Shown here one piece after another: positions 1-4,755 of a DNA stretch of 9,190 nt. Under the pieces are notes generated by a model, which searched no databases, was not told the DNA's origin, and worked only from the letters and a program-made list of their open reading frames with translations. The DNA is from UBA12088 sp964568345 (lineage in GTDB: Bacteria; Patescibacteriota; Minisyncoccia; Phycocordibacterales; UBA12088): the NCBI GenBank assembly GCA_964568345.1, contig CAZMPG010000040.1, positions 1 through 9,190 on the forward strand, in the 5' to 3' direction. Made by a program: the position numbers and the translations under genes. Numbering within the stretch: the stretch's first letter is position 1; each line of letters begins with the position of its first letter.

Positions 1-32
1 CGATAGAAGGCCTCGAGGAAGTTGCATAGAAA

Positions 33-61
33 AAACCCCGCCGATCACGTCAGCGGGGTTT
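33..61 (-). terminator. Rho-independent terminator of the three-gene minus-strand operon
   Basis: A 9-bp perfect stem (33..41 with 53..61) closes an 11-nt loop. Read on the minus strand, the stem is followed at once by a run of T (complement of the A run at 30..35). It lies 40 bp past the stop codon of the receiver-like gene and would end that operon. The plus strand has a shorter T run after the stem, so minus-strand termination is favoured. Confidence 0.85.
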
Positions 62-101
62 GTGCCCGGACACGCTCAGCGTATCCGGTCACCACAGGGA
101 A

Positions 102-794
102 CTACGAGGCATCCGCGTCTGTCTCCATCACCGACGCAAGGACCTTTGCCCAGTCTTTGCCATGCTGCGCATGATCTCTGCCGGAACCTTTGCAGTAATA
201 GCACGTGTATGTGCTGCTGTCGCTCCTCTGTAGTGAACCGGTCCCGGAGCACTCATTACAGTCCTTTTCGGTTCCGTCGATACCGATCATGGGTGCGTAG
301 TTGGTGAACAACGCTCTGGCTCCTTCCAAAGCAAAGACCGTTCGATTCATGGTGTCCAGCATCGCGCTCGCGGGGTGGTTATGGTGATTCACATCGGTCA
401 CCACCGCCACGTATTTTGCTCCCCGAATCGCTGCGGTAATGGCAAGCGACCAGCCGACGGGCATTTCTTGTCCCACGTACTGAAGACCTTCACCACCCTG
501 AGACTCGCGCCCCGCAGGCATGAGGAGGTCGCAGAGGACCGCGTCCCAGTAGGGATTCGGTTCCTTGGTCGCCACTCCGAACGCCTCCCACCAGGCTCGC
601 TGCTCCTCCTTGCCGGAACTGGGGGGAGTGGTTCGAAAACCGCGCTCAATAAGCGTTCGGCTGGTCCGATCAAGCTGAACCAGCGCCTCGTCGTGGCCGC
701 CTATGACCGTGAGGTCATGCTCGCCGAGTGTCTGGCGTGCAGACTGTTGGTGGATGGGGTTGTCGTCGACCACAAGGATCTTCATTCTTTTCAT
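102..794 (-). CDS. Receiver-like protein with a C-terminal DnaJ-type zinc-knuckle pair
   Basis: 230 aa. Residues 4-15 (MKILVVDDNPIH) match the first strand and acidic pair (D10, D11) of response-regulator receiver domains. VLCDLLMP places the candidate phosphoacceptor at D89, and VVTD at 131-134 supplies the usual threonine (T133). An insert of about 25 residues lengthens the region before D89, and the conserved lysine of the last strand is not obvious, so phosphorylation is uncertain. After the receiver-like part come two CxxCxGxG knuckles, CNECSGTG (179-186) and CYYCKGSG (198-205). This is half of the four-repeat zinc-binding region of DnaJ. No DNA-binding or enzymatic output domain is visible. 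The start is supported by TGAGGAG at 801..807, six bases upstream of ATG. It is the last gene of the operon, 24 bp after its neighbour. The receiver-like N-terminus is well supported; any signalling role is inference. Confidence 0.85.
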   Translation of the reverse strand: MKRMKILVVDDNPIHQQSARQTLGEHDLTVIGGHDEALVQLDRTSRTLIERGFRTTPPSSGKEEQRAWWEAFGVATKEPNPYWDAVLCDLLMPAGRESQGGEGLQYVGQEMPVGWSLAITAAIRGAKYVAVVTDVNHHNHPASAMLDTMNRTVFALEGARALFTNYAPMIGIDGTEKDCNECSGTGSLQRSDSSTYTCYYCKGSGRDHAQHGKDWAKVLASVMETDADAS

Positions 795-818
795 GTGCTT
801 CTCCTCAGTTGTTCGCCC

Positions 819-1130
819 TTACTGGGCACAGTGATTGATGAACGCGACCATGTTGTGGCCATCGTTCTCTCCGAACGTGATACGGAAGACGCTTAGGTAT
901 TCCTTGAAGCGCACATTCTTCTCCAAAGCATCGACGGCCGTTGTGTTGTGAGTGCCCACCTGGACCAACACGACACGGCGCCCTGCCATCAAGAGATCGA
1001 TCGCGCGGTACGGATCGGTGCACAGCACCGCATCCGCTTCGTCCATGGACGCCACGACCTCGCCGCCAAGCGACGCGACACTGCCGAGCGCCTTGCCGAC
1101 AACGCTCTCATCGTGGATGTACAGTTTCAT
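819..1130 (-). CDS. Hypothetical alpha/beta protein, 103 aa
   Basis: No family recognised. The sequence alternates short hydrophobic strands with helices (KLYIHDE, GKALGSVASLG, DAVLCTDP, AIDLLMAG, RRVVLVQVG), which suggests a small Rossmann-like or degenerate receiver-like fold. D35 and D39 lie in DAVLCTDP, roughly where a receiver carries its phosphoacceptor strand, but the paired acidic residues after the first strand are reduced to HDE. There is no signal peptide or membrane segment, so it is probably cytosolic. The start is clear: TGGAGGTG (1133..1140) lies two bases upstream of ATG. It is the middle gene of the operon, with a 159-bp structured spacer before it and 24 bp after it. It may work with the receiver-like protein downstream, but that is inferred from position only. 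Confidence 0.75.
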   Translation of the reverse strand: MKLYIHDESVVGKALGSVASLGGEVVASMDEADAVLCTDPYRAIDLLMAGRRVVLVQVGTHNTTAVDALEKNVRFKEYLSVFRITFGENDGHNMVAFINHCAQ

Positions 1131-1148
1131 GGCACCTCCAATGGTGAT

Positions 1149-1163
1149 GGTTGTAAAGAACTC
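1149..1163 (-). promoter_or_regulatory. boxA-like motif in the leader of the 103-aa gene
   Basis: The minus strand reads GAGTTCTTTACAACC between hairpin 1171..1212 and the Shine-Dalgarno of the next gene. It resembles bacterial boxA (TGYTCTTTRA type), bound by NusB-NusE. It occupies the same position as the motifs at 4676..4685 and 8826..8841. The function is inferred. Confidence 0.35.
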
Positions 1164-1170
1164 GGGATCG

Positions 1171-1212
1171 CTCCCTTTCAGAGGTCTCCCAGGGGAAAAC
1201 TCTGAAAGGGAG
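1171..1212. repeat. Perfect 13-bp inverted repeat hairpin between two operon genes
   Basis: Arms 1171..1183 and 1200..1212 are exactly complementary and enclose 16 nt. Inside the loop a further TCCC/GGGA pair can form on the minus strand. No T run follows on either strand, so it is not a standard terminator. It sits 77 bp past the stop at 1290 and 40 bp before the start at 1130. An RNA structure controlling processing, stability or relative expression within the operon is the likely role. Confidence 0.7.
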
Positions 1213-1289
1213 GCATGGACACATGGTTCGTATGTTCATGCCGGGTGGTCGGATCAGTGTTCTACTCAGGTATATGCCTCGATGTTCGT

Positions 1290-1601
1290 CTACATCCCTC
1301 GTCTGCCAAGCTGGTACCCTGCCTCGAAGATGGTCGCGATCATGTCGGACACATGTGGAGCATCGTCGCTAATGGCATCGATACTGAGCACGATATCCAA
1401 CACCTCTCGCATATTGCCGCCGCCGGCAACAATATTTTCGAGCTTGTCGGGGACGACCCAATAGTCGACTAGGCTGGCTTCAAGGTACTGTACGGCATAC
1501 TCGTCGGGATCAGCAAGAAACTTGTCGGCTTCACCTTCAAATAGCAGAAATGGATACGGTGACCCATCATTTTTCACACGTGCAAATACCACTTGGCCCA
1601 C
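1290..1601 (-). CDS. Hypothetical protein, 103 aa, GTG start
   Basis: No family recognised. It is an acidic soluble protein without a signal peptide or transmembrane segment. The N-terminal half has strand-like segments (GQVVFARV, PFLLFEG, VDYWVVP) and the C-terminal half is helical (NMREVLDIVLSI, VSDMIATIFEAGYQL). The start is GTG at 1599..1601, chosen because a full GGAGG (1608..1612) lies six bases upstream and no in-frame ATG fits as well. It is the first gene of a three-gene minus-strand operon and is divergent from the TrmB-family regulator across 222 bp, so that regulator is a candidate controller. This is inferred from arrangement alone. Confidence 0.75.
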   Translation of the reverse strand: MGQVVFARVKNDGSPYPFLLFEGEADKFLADPDEYAVQYLEASLVDYWVVPDKLENIVAGGGNMREVLDIVLSIDAISDDAPHVSDMIATIFEAGYQLGRRGM

Positions 1602-1653
1602 GGCGTACCTCCGCTGATGCTTTGATGAGTGGAATCTGAATGAACCTCGATCA

Positions 1654-1693
1654 GTTATAGATTACATGATCTGTCAACAAATGCTGCTTGTTG
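1654..1693 (-). promoter_or_regulatory. Candidate promoter and overlapping inverted repeat upstream of the three-gene operon
   Basis: TATAAC (1654..1659, minus strand) could be a -10. A weak TTTGTT (1676..1681) lies at a 16-bp spacing. A better TTGACA (1672..1677) is only 12 bp away, too close for a standard promoter. An inverted repeat, CAACAA (1675..1680) and TTGTTG (1688..1693) with a 7-bp spacer, overlaps the -35 area and could be an operator, perhaps for the divergent TrmB-family protein. The rest of 1602..1823 holds leader sequence and the divergent promoter, with no gene seen. Confidence 0.35.
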
Positions 1694-1744
1694 GGTCATT
1701 TTCGCTCGATGGAAACTGCGAGCACGAGTTTATCATGTATATCA

Positions 1745-1773
1745 TTGACTTTATAGCCACTTCCTGCTACCAT
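1745..1773 (+). promoter_or_regulatory. Candidate promoter of the TrmB-family gene
   Basis: TTGACT (1745..1750) and TACCAT (1768..1773) have a 17-bp spacer. Five of six bases match the -35 consensus, but the -10 is poor. Transcription would begin near 1780 and leave a leader of about 44 nt. The leader has no clear Shine-Dalgarno. Confidence 0.35.
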
Positions 1774-1823
1774 CATAAATGACCCTTTCGTCGTCATAGT
1801 ACTCACATACGCACCCATGGTGT

Positions 1824-2561
1824 ATGGCTAGCTTAGAGAACCAATTAGTATTGCTCGGTTTCAACTCAAAGGAAGCACGTGCGTACCTCGCCCTACTCGA
1901 GCTTGGTGACGCTACGCTTGCGGATCTTGCTCGTAAGTCGCGACTGAAGCGTACAACACTCTATGATGTCGTCCGTTCGCTTAAGGAGAGAGGTCTCATA
2001 GCCGTGGTACGAAGTGGCGGGCGTTTTATCTACAGTGCCGAAGATCCGCGGACGTTGGGTGAACGGTTGCGTGAGCAGCAGTCCCTACTCGAGCGAGTGC
2101 TTCCGGAAATACTCTCGATCACCAACCTGCTGCCCGGTAAACCAAAAATCCGGTACTACGAAGGTGGTGAGGGTATCAAAGAAGTCTACCGCGACACCCT
2201 AGACTACCCAAACCAGGAGCTACTTGCGTGGGTGTCCCCCGAGGCAACCGTGGCGTTCGATACCGATTTTCTCAACAACACCTACCTTCCTTTGCGTATC
2301 AAGCGCAAAATATGGGTACGGGCGATACTGCCTGACGTACCGGAATTACGGAGGTACCGTGGAATTGACGTCTCGTCACTCCGCACGACACGTGTCATGG
2401 ATCCGGTGCGCTTTCCACTGAATGTTGAGGTAAACCTCTATGGTGGCGGCAGGGTCGCCTTCATGTCTTTTCGTGAGCAGATTGGCTTCGTGGTAGAGAG
2501 CAAGAGCATTTACACCACGCTCAAGAGTGTTTTCGAACAGCAGTGGGAGAGTCTGCAGTAG
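1824..2561 (+). CDS. TrmB-family transcriptional regulator
   Basis: 245 aa, the usual length for short TrmB-family proteins. Residues about 5-72 form the winged helix-turn-helix: LLGFNSKEARAYLALLELG, then the recognition region ATLADLARKSRLKRTTLYDVVRSL split over two helices, then the wing ERGLIAVVRSGGRFIYSAEDP. Residues about 76-100 form a coiled-coil-like linker (LGERLREQQSLLERVLPEIL). The C-terminal domain opens with KPKIRYYEGGEGIKEVYRDTL, the phospholipase-D-like ligand or dimer domain typical of the family. TrmB proteins in archaea control sugar uptake and metabolism; family members in candidate-phyla bacteria mostly have no known ligand. The start at 1824 lacks an SD; the ATG at 1817 is out of frame and no in-frame start is better. 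It is divergent from the small-gene operon and converges with rarA, 3 bp between stop codons. Target and effector cannot be told from the sequence. Confidence 0.92.
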   Translation: MASLENQLVLLGFNSKEARAYLALLELGDATLADLARKSRLKRTTLYDVVRSLKERGLIAVVRSGGRFIYSAEDPRTLGERLREQQSLLERVLPEILSITNLLPGKPKIRYYEGGEGIKEVYRDTLDYPNQELLAWVSPEATVAFDTDFLNNTYLPLRIKRKIWVRAILPDVPELRRYRGIDVSSLRTTRVMDPVRFPLNVEVNLYGGGRVAFMSFREQIGFVVESKSIYTTLKSVFEQQWESLQ

Positions 2562-2564
2562 CGG

Positions 2565-3692
2565 TTATTCCCGCACGTACCTCCTCCCCGCAAGCTTCTC
2601 CGGCAGGTAGCTCTCCGTGTCGTACAGCTCATACCCCTTTCCGTATCCCTCCTGCCTCATGAGCTTGGTGGGGGCGTTGCGGATCTTGAGGGGGGTGGGG
2701 AGGTTGCCAAAGTGCTCAACATCCTCCATAGCCGCGCCAAGCGCATCGTACGCGCGGCGGTCCTTCTTGCACTGCGCGAGGTACACCGCCCCGTGTGCAA
2801 GGTTGATGCGGCACTCGGGTAGGCCAATGGTTTCGCACGCGCGGAAGACGGCGTTTGCGACCACGAGTGCGGTCGGCTGCGCGAGGCCGACATCCTCGCT
2901 TGCAAACACCACCATCCTCCGTGCAATGAAGAGCGGGTCCTCACCGGCAGCCACCATACGGGCGAGGTAGTAGAGCGCCGCATCCGGCTGCGAGGCGCGC
3001 ATGCTCTTAATAAAGGCGCTCACCGTGTTGTGGTGCTCTTCGCTGTGCTTGTCGTACCGCAAGCGCTTGTCTTGGAGCGACTTCTCGAGTGTTTCCGGTG
3101 TGACCGACCCATAGAGCGAGTGTGCATTCTCAACAAAGGTAAGCGCCTGACGCGCGTCCCCGTTTGCCCGCTCGGCGACCCATGCGCATGTTTCCTCCGT
3201 GAGGTCGAGGCCTGTCTGTGTGAGGATGGTAGAGAGCTCCACCTCCGAAAGCTCTTTGAGGGTGAAGACGCGGCAGCGTGAGAGGAGGGCAGGGATCACC
3301 TCAAACGACGGATTCTCGGTCGTGGCGCCGATAAGCGTGAGTGCACCGGACTCCACAAACGGCAGGAGAAAGTCCTGCTGCGCTTTATTGAAACGATGGA
3401 TTTCGTCGAGGAAGAGGACCTTGGCATGGTCGCCGCTATCTGTGTCCACGATCTTCTTGATGTCCGCTTTCCCCGCGGAGACCGCCGAGAGCTCGAAGAG
3501 CGTCGCGTCAAGCGCGGCAGCGTAGATGCGGGCGAGTGTCGTCTTGCCGACGCCCGGCGGCCCCCAGAGGAGGAAGGAGAACCGGTGCTTTCGCTCGATC
3601 GCTTCGCGGAGCGGGCCACCTGGCCCGACGAGGTGCGCCTGGCCGACAAAGTCGGCAAGCGTTGTGGGGCGGATGTCATGCGCGAGGGGCAT
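2565..3692 (-). CDS. rarA: Replication-associated recombination protein A (RarA/MgsA), AAA+ ATPase
   Basis: 375 aa from the chosen ATG, slightly shorter than E. coli RarA. RarA is a clamp-loader-like ATPase acting at stalled replication forks with SSB and recombination proteins. In order: the N-terminal signature RPTTLADFVGQAHLVG (8-23), Walker A GPPGVGKT (44-51), Walker B VLFLDEIHRF (92-101), sensor 1 IGATTENPSFE (121-131), and the arginine-finger region ALLSRCRVF (135-143). Further on come a sensor-2-like NGDARQAL segment and the C-terminal tetramerisation domain, with ASEDVGLAQP and the family-typical IRNAPTKLMRQEGYGKGYEL. An upstream TTG at 3746 gives an 18-residue extension unlike family N-termini. 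ATG at 3692 fits better and has TATAGT exactly six bases before it, so the message may be leaderless. All catalytic motifs look intact. Confidence 0.97.
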   Translation of the reverse strand: MPLAHDIRPTTLADFVGQAHLVGPGGPLREAIERKHRFSFLLWGPPGVGKTTLARIYAAALDATLFELSAVSAGKADIKKIVDTDSGDHAKVLFLDEIHRFNKAQQDFLLPFVESGALTLIGATTENPSFEVIPALLSRCRVFTLKELSEVELSTILTQTGLDLTEETCAWVAERANGDARQALTFVENAHSLYGSVTPETLEKSLQDKRLRYDKHSEEHHNTVSAFIKSMRASQPDAALYYLARMVAAGEDPLFIARRMVVFASEDVGLAQPTALVVANAVFRACETIGLPECRINLAHGAVYLAQCKKDRRAYDALGAAMEDVEHFGNLPTPLKIRNAPTKLMRQEGYGKGYELYDTESYLPEKLAGRRYVRE

Positions 3693-3698
3693 AGAGCT

Positions 3699-3704
3699 AC
3701 TATA
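3699..3704 (-). promoter_or_regulatory. Candidate -10 of rarA, implying a leaderless mRNA
   Basis: The minus strand reads TATAGT, then AGCTCT, then ATG. A start site about seven bases after the -10 would fall on the A of the start codon. No good -35 hexamer or TGn extension is visible and no Shine-Dalgarno is present, so support comes from the -10 match and its spacing only. Confidence 0.35.
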
Positions 3705-3749
3705 CGCCGCAGCCTTGCCAGAGGCGAGCCGTAGCGTCACGCACAACCC

Positions 3750-3777
3750 TTGACAGGCGATCGAGTTTGTGTATACT
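3750..3777 (+). promoter_or_regulatory. Near-consensus sigma-70 type promoter for the 64-aa membrane peptide
   Basis: TTGACA (3750..3755), a 16-bp spacer and TATACT (3772..3777), with TG two bases before the -10. Its core (GTGTATACTC) is shared with the minus-strand promoter at 5373..5400. Transcription would start near 3784. The leader to 3896 is GC-rich and includes a 6-bp hairpin, CGTCGC/GCGACG, near 3803..3820. No known RNA family was recognised in it. Confidence 0.8.
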
Positions 3778-3880
3778 CTACACCAGTTCTCTCGTCACAC
3801 CCCGTCGCCCCGGTGCGACGCACGCCAGGCCGATAGGGTGGGACTTTAGGGGCCGTACGCGAGTGCGCCCAACCTGCCCG

Positions 3881-3906
3881 TAATTTTCATACGCGTATGA
3901 GAATTA
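3881..3906. repeat. 26-bp palindrome covering the start codon of the 64-aa gene
   Basis: The two 13-base halves, centred between 3893 and 3894, are complementary except for one pair (3886/3901). The core TCATACGCGTATGA (3887..3900) is perfect. The ATG at 3897 lies in the right arm. It could be a dimeric repressor operator or, in the RNA, a hairpin hiding the start codon. There is no Shine-Dalgarno here. Confidence 0.65.
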
Positions 3907-4091
3907 ATCGTGCGGTGGGGCTTGGGGTTGCGCTCCTCGTCCTCCAGTTTCTCGCGACCGGTATCTGGACGGCGCTCGAGGGTACCATCATTACGACGCT
4001 CCGTGTCACGGAAACCGCGCTCGGCACTGCAGAGCGCGGTTTTACGAAAACGCCAGCGTTCATGGTGCCGACTATTCCACACGCGCCGTAG
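3897..4091 (+). CDS. Small single-pass membrane peptide, 64 aa
   Basis: Not a recognised family. Residues 7-26 (AVGLGVALLVLQFLATGIWT) form one strongly hydrophobic segment after a basic start (MRINR), which suggests a membrane anchor or uncleaved signal with N-in topology. A polar, threonine-rich tail of about 36 residues follows. Codon choice (GCG, CTC, ACG) matches rarA, and a near-consensus promoter lies 120 bp upstream; both favour a real gene. Against it, no Shine-Dalgarno is present and the start codon lies inside a palindrome. No earlier in-frame start exists before a stop near 3834. An 11-bp stem with four T residues (4012..4043) lies within the coding region. The alternative is that the transcript is a non-coding RNA ending at that hairpin. 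Confidence 0.6.
   Translation: MRINRAVGLGVALLVLQFLATGIWTALEGTIITTLRVTETALGTAERGFTKTPAFMVPTIPHAP
4012..4043 (+). other. Terminator-like hairpin inside the 64-aa coding region
   Basis: Arms 4012..4022 and 4032..4042 form a perfect 11-bp GC-rich stem with a 9-nt loop, then a run of only four T on the plus strand. It could act as a weak or conditional terminator that truncates the message, or simply be RNA structure in the gene. Confidence 0.45.
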
Positions 4092-4093
4092 CG

Positions 4094-4144
4094 CGCCATC
4101 TCTTTGAGAGTCTCAGCGCTCGCTGCGCTCCTCAAAAGATGGCG
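4094..4144. repeat. Structured element: outer helix shared with 4684..4729 and 8845..8885
   Basis: CGCCATCT-C-TTTGAG (4094..4108) pairs with CTCAAAAGATGGCG (4131..4144), leaving one unpaired C at 4102. The loop holds an inner hairpin, AGCGC (4115..4119) with GCGCT (4125..4129). The outer helix and bulge are the same as in the two spacers further right; the loop differs. It lies between the convergent 64-aa (+) and 44-aa (-) genes, so it may serve as a 3' end structure for either. No T run follows on either strand. Confidence 0.65.
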
Positions 4145-4159
4145 GGAACATGTTCCCGC
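4142..4159. repeat. Perfect 18-bp palindrome
   Basis: GCGGGAACATGTTCCCGC is fully self-complementary with no loop and overlaps the end of the preceding hairpin by three bases. It may be a protein-binding site, or may form a dimeric or cruciform structure. It is the middle one of three adjacent hairpin-forming blocks. Confidence 0.65.
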
Positions 4160-4164
4160 GTAGC

Positions 4165-4189
4165 GCCCTTCGCCGTATGGGCGAAGGGC
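4165..4189 (-). repeat. 10-bp hairpin just past the stop codon of the 44-aa gene
   Basis: GCCCTTCGCC (4165..4174) pairs perfectly with GGCGAAGGGC (4180..4189) around a 5-nt loop. It begins 8 bases after the minus-strand stop at 4198..4200. No T run follows, so it is more likely an mRNA 3' protection or processing structure than a standard terminator. Confidence 0.6.
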
Positions 4190-4197
4190 AGGGAGGA

Positions 4198-4332
4198 TCA
4201 CTCGGCGTCCTCCCATCGCCGCGGGTGCTTGCCCTTCCGGCGGTAGTCGCTCCGCCGGTCCTTGTGTGCCTCGCCTTGTCGCAGGCGAGTGCGCGCCTCC
4301 TCGGGGAGACGGGGTTTGAAGAGTTGTTTCAT
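4198..4332 (-). CDS. Very basic 44-aa protein, possibly ArfA-like
   Basis: This short gene starts at ATG 4330..4332. A strong GAGGAG Shine-Dalgarno lies seven bases upstream and the stop is TGA at 4198..4200. The protein opens MKQLFKPRLPEEARTRL and is rich in Arg, Lys and His. Its C-terminal half contains DYRRKGKHPRRWED. From memory, this recalls the YMRKGKH...NWE region of E. coli ArfA, the ribosome-rescue factor that recruits RF2 to stalled ribosomes. The resemblance covers about 14 residues and may be chance among short basic peptides. Interaction with rRNA or nucleic acid is plausible from charge alone. The gene follows the 101-aa secreted protein after 18 bp, in the same operon, and a hairpin follows the stop closely, a layout that recalls tmRNA-controlled arfA genes. 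I am confident it is translated but not in the function. Confidence 0.65.
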   Translation of the reverse strand: MKQLFKPRLPEEARTRLRQGEAHKDRRSDYRRKGKHPRRWEDAE

Positions 4333-4350
4333 TTCGTTTCTCCTCGTTTT

Positions 4351-4656
4351 TTAGGGTGTCTTATTGAACATGGTCCGATAGATTTCGGTGCCGCCCTGCG
4401 GCAGTGACCTCCCTACCGACTGCGGTTCGCGGCTCTCAGGGAGGCCAAGCATGTGCTCCGCCTTATGGACGGTGTTCCACGCTTCGGCACTTTGCCTGTT
4501 GCGGGCCGCACGGATCTCACCTCGAAGCTCGGTGAGGCGGTTTTGAGCCCGTTCCAGGCAACTCAGGTCCGATCCGCACTCGCGCGCGGTGTGGACTCTC
4601 TCCTGCGCGAATGCGCAGGATGCAAAAAGCACAAAAACCACCGTATATTTTCTCAT
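4351..4656 (-). CDS. Small secreted or periplasmic protein, 101 aa
   Basis: Start at ATG 4654..4656, chosen because AGGAG lies seven bases upstream and a classical signal peptide follows: MRKY, a hydrophobic core TVVFVLFASC, then AFA before Q18, a typical signal peptidase I site. C14 lies in FASCAF, which does not fit a lipobox well, so a lipoprotein is less likely. The mature part has a cysteine pair C27/C33 in ECGSDLSC, possibly a disulphide. A helical charged stretch follows (RAQNRLTELRGEIRAARNRQ, about 37-56), then a polar C-terminus. No family recognised. It is the second gene of the unit, separated from the 162-aa gene by a structured spacer with a boxA-like motif and followed after 18 bp by the 44-aa gene. 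Codons upstream of this ATG read through hairpin sequence and were discarded. Confidence 0.82.
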   Translation of the reverse strand: MRKYTVVFVLFASCAFAQERVHTARECGSDLSCLERAQNRLTELRGEIRAARNRQSAEAWNTVHKAEHMLGLPESREPQSVGRSLPQGGTEIYRTMFNKTP

Positions 4657-4675
4657 AAAGTCACTCCTAACAAAA

Positions 4676-4685
4676 CAAAAGAACC
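4676..4685 (-). promoter_or_regulatory. boxA-like motif before the 101-aa gene
   Basis: Minus strand GGTTCTTTTG lies directly after the hairpin 4684..4729 and ahead of the AGGAG of the next gene. It agrees with 8826..8841 over the GGTTCTTT core but lacks the GACA that follows there. A NusB-NusE site is inferred; no experimental support can be read from the sequence. Confidence 0.35.
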
Positions 4686-4729
4686 ATCTCTTTGAACACA
4701 CCACCTTGCGTGATGGGCTCAAAAGATGG
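4684..4729 (-). repeat. Structured intergenic RNA element, copy C
   Basis: The outer helix CCATCTTTTGAG / TCAAAGAGATGG (minus strand) has one bulged G. The inner helix is CATCAC / GTGGTG around GCAAG, with one G-T wobble. The sequence closely matches 8845..8885: both read CTTTTGAGC, TCAC, GGTGG and TCAAAGAG in order, with a one-base length difference. Wobbles pair only in the minus-strand RNA, the sense of the flanking genes. It lies between the 162-aa and 101-aa genes. Confidence 0.7.
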
Positions 4730-4755
4730 CCCTCCTGAGCCATCTCAGGAGAGCC
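4728..4755 (-). repeat. 8-bp, 4-nt-loop hairpin spanning the stop codon of the 162-aa gene
   Basis: CTCCTGAG (4732..4739) pairs with CTCAGGAG (4744..4751) around a 4-nt loop, and three more pairs continue past a mismatch. The TGA stop at 4745..4747 lies inside the arm, so terminating ribosomes would melt the hairpin. The equivalent hairpin in the other copy is at 8887..8906. Confidence 0.65.

Noticed and set aside
375..896. Plus-strand 173-codon reading frame
   Set aside because: It is antisense to the receiver-like gene, which has recognisable motifs and a ribosome binding site.
3693..3746. 18-residue N-terminal extension of RarA from a TTG start
   Set aside because: RarA proteins normally begin close to the RPxxLxxFVGQ motif, and the ATG at 3692 fits the family.
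3784..3896. Known riboswitch, SRP RNA, RNase P RNA or tmRNA in the leader of the 64-aa gene
   Set aside because: None of the conserved core sequences of these families could be matched by eye; only a short CGTCGC/GCGACG hairpin is clear.
4150..4407. Plus-strand 85-codon reading frame
   Set aside because: It has no Shine-Dalgarno, starts in a palindrome, and is antisense to the well-supported 44-aa gene and the end of the 101-aa gene.
4684..4729. Integron attC-like site (imperfect hairpin with an unpaired base between short genes)
   Set aside because: The hairpin has an extrahelical base, but the conserved RYYYAAC/GTTRRRY core boxes are not present and no integrase gene is in the window.
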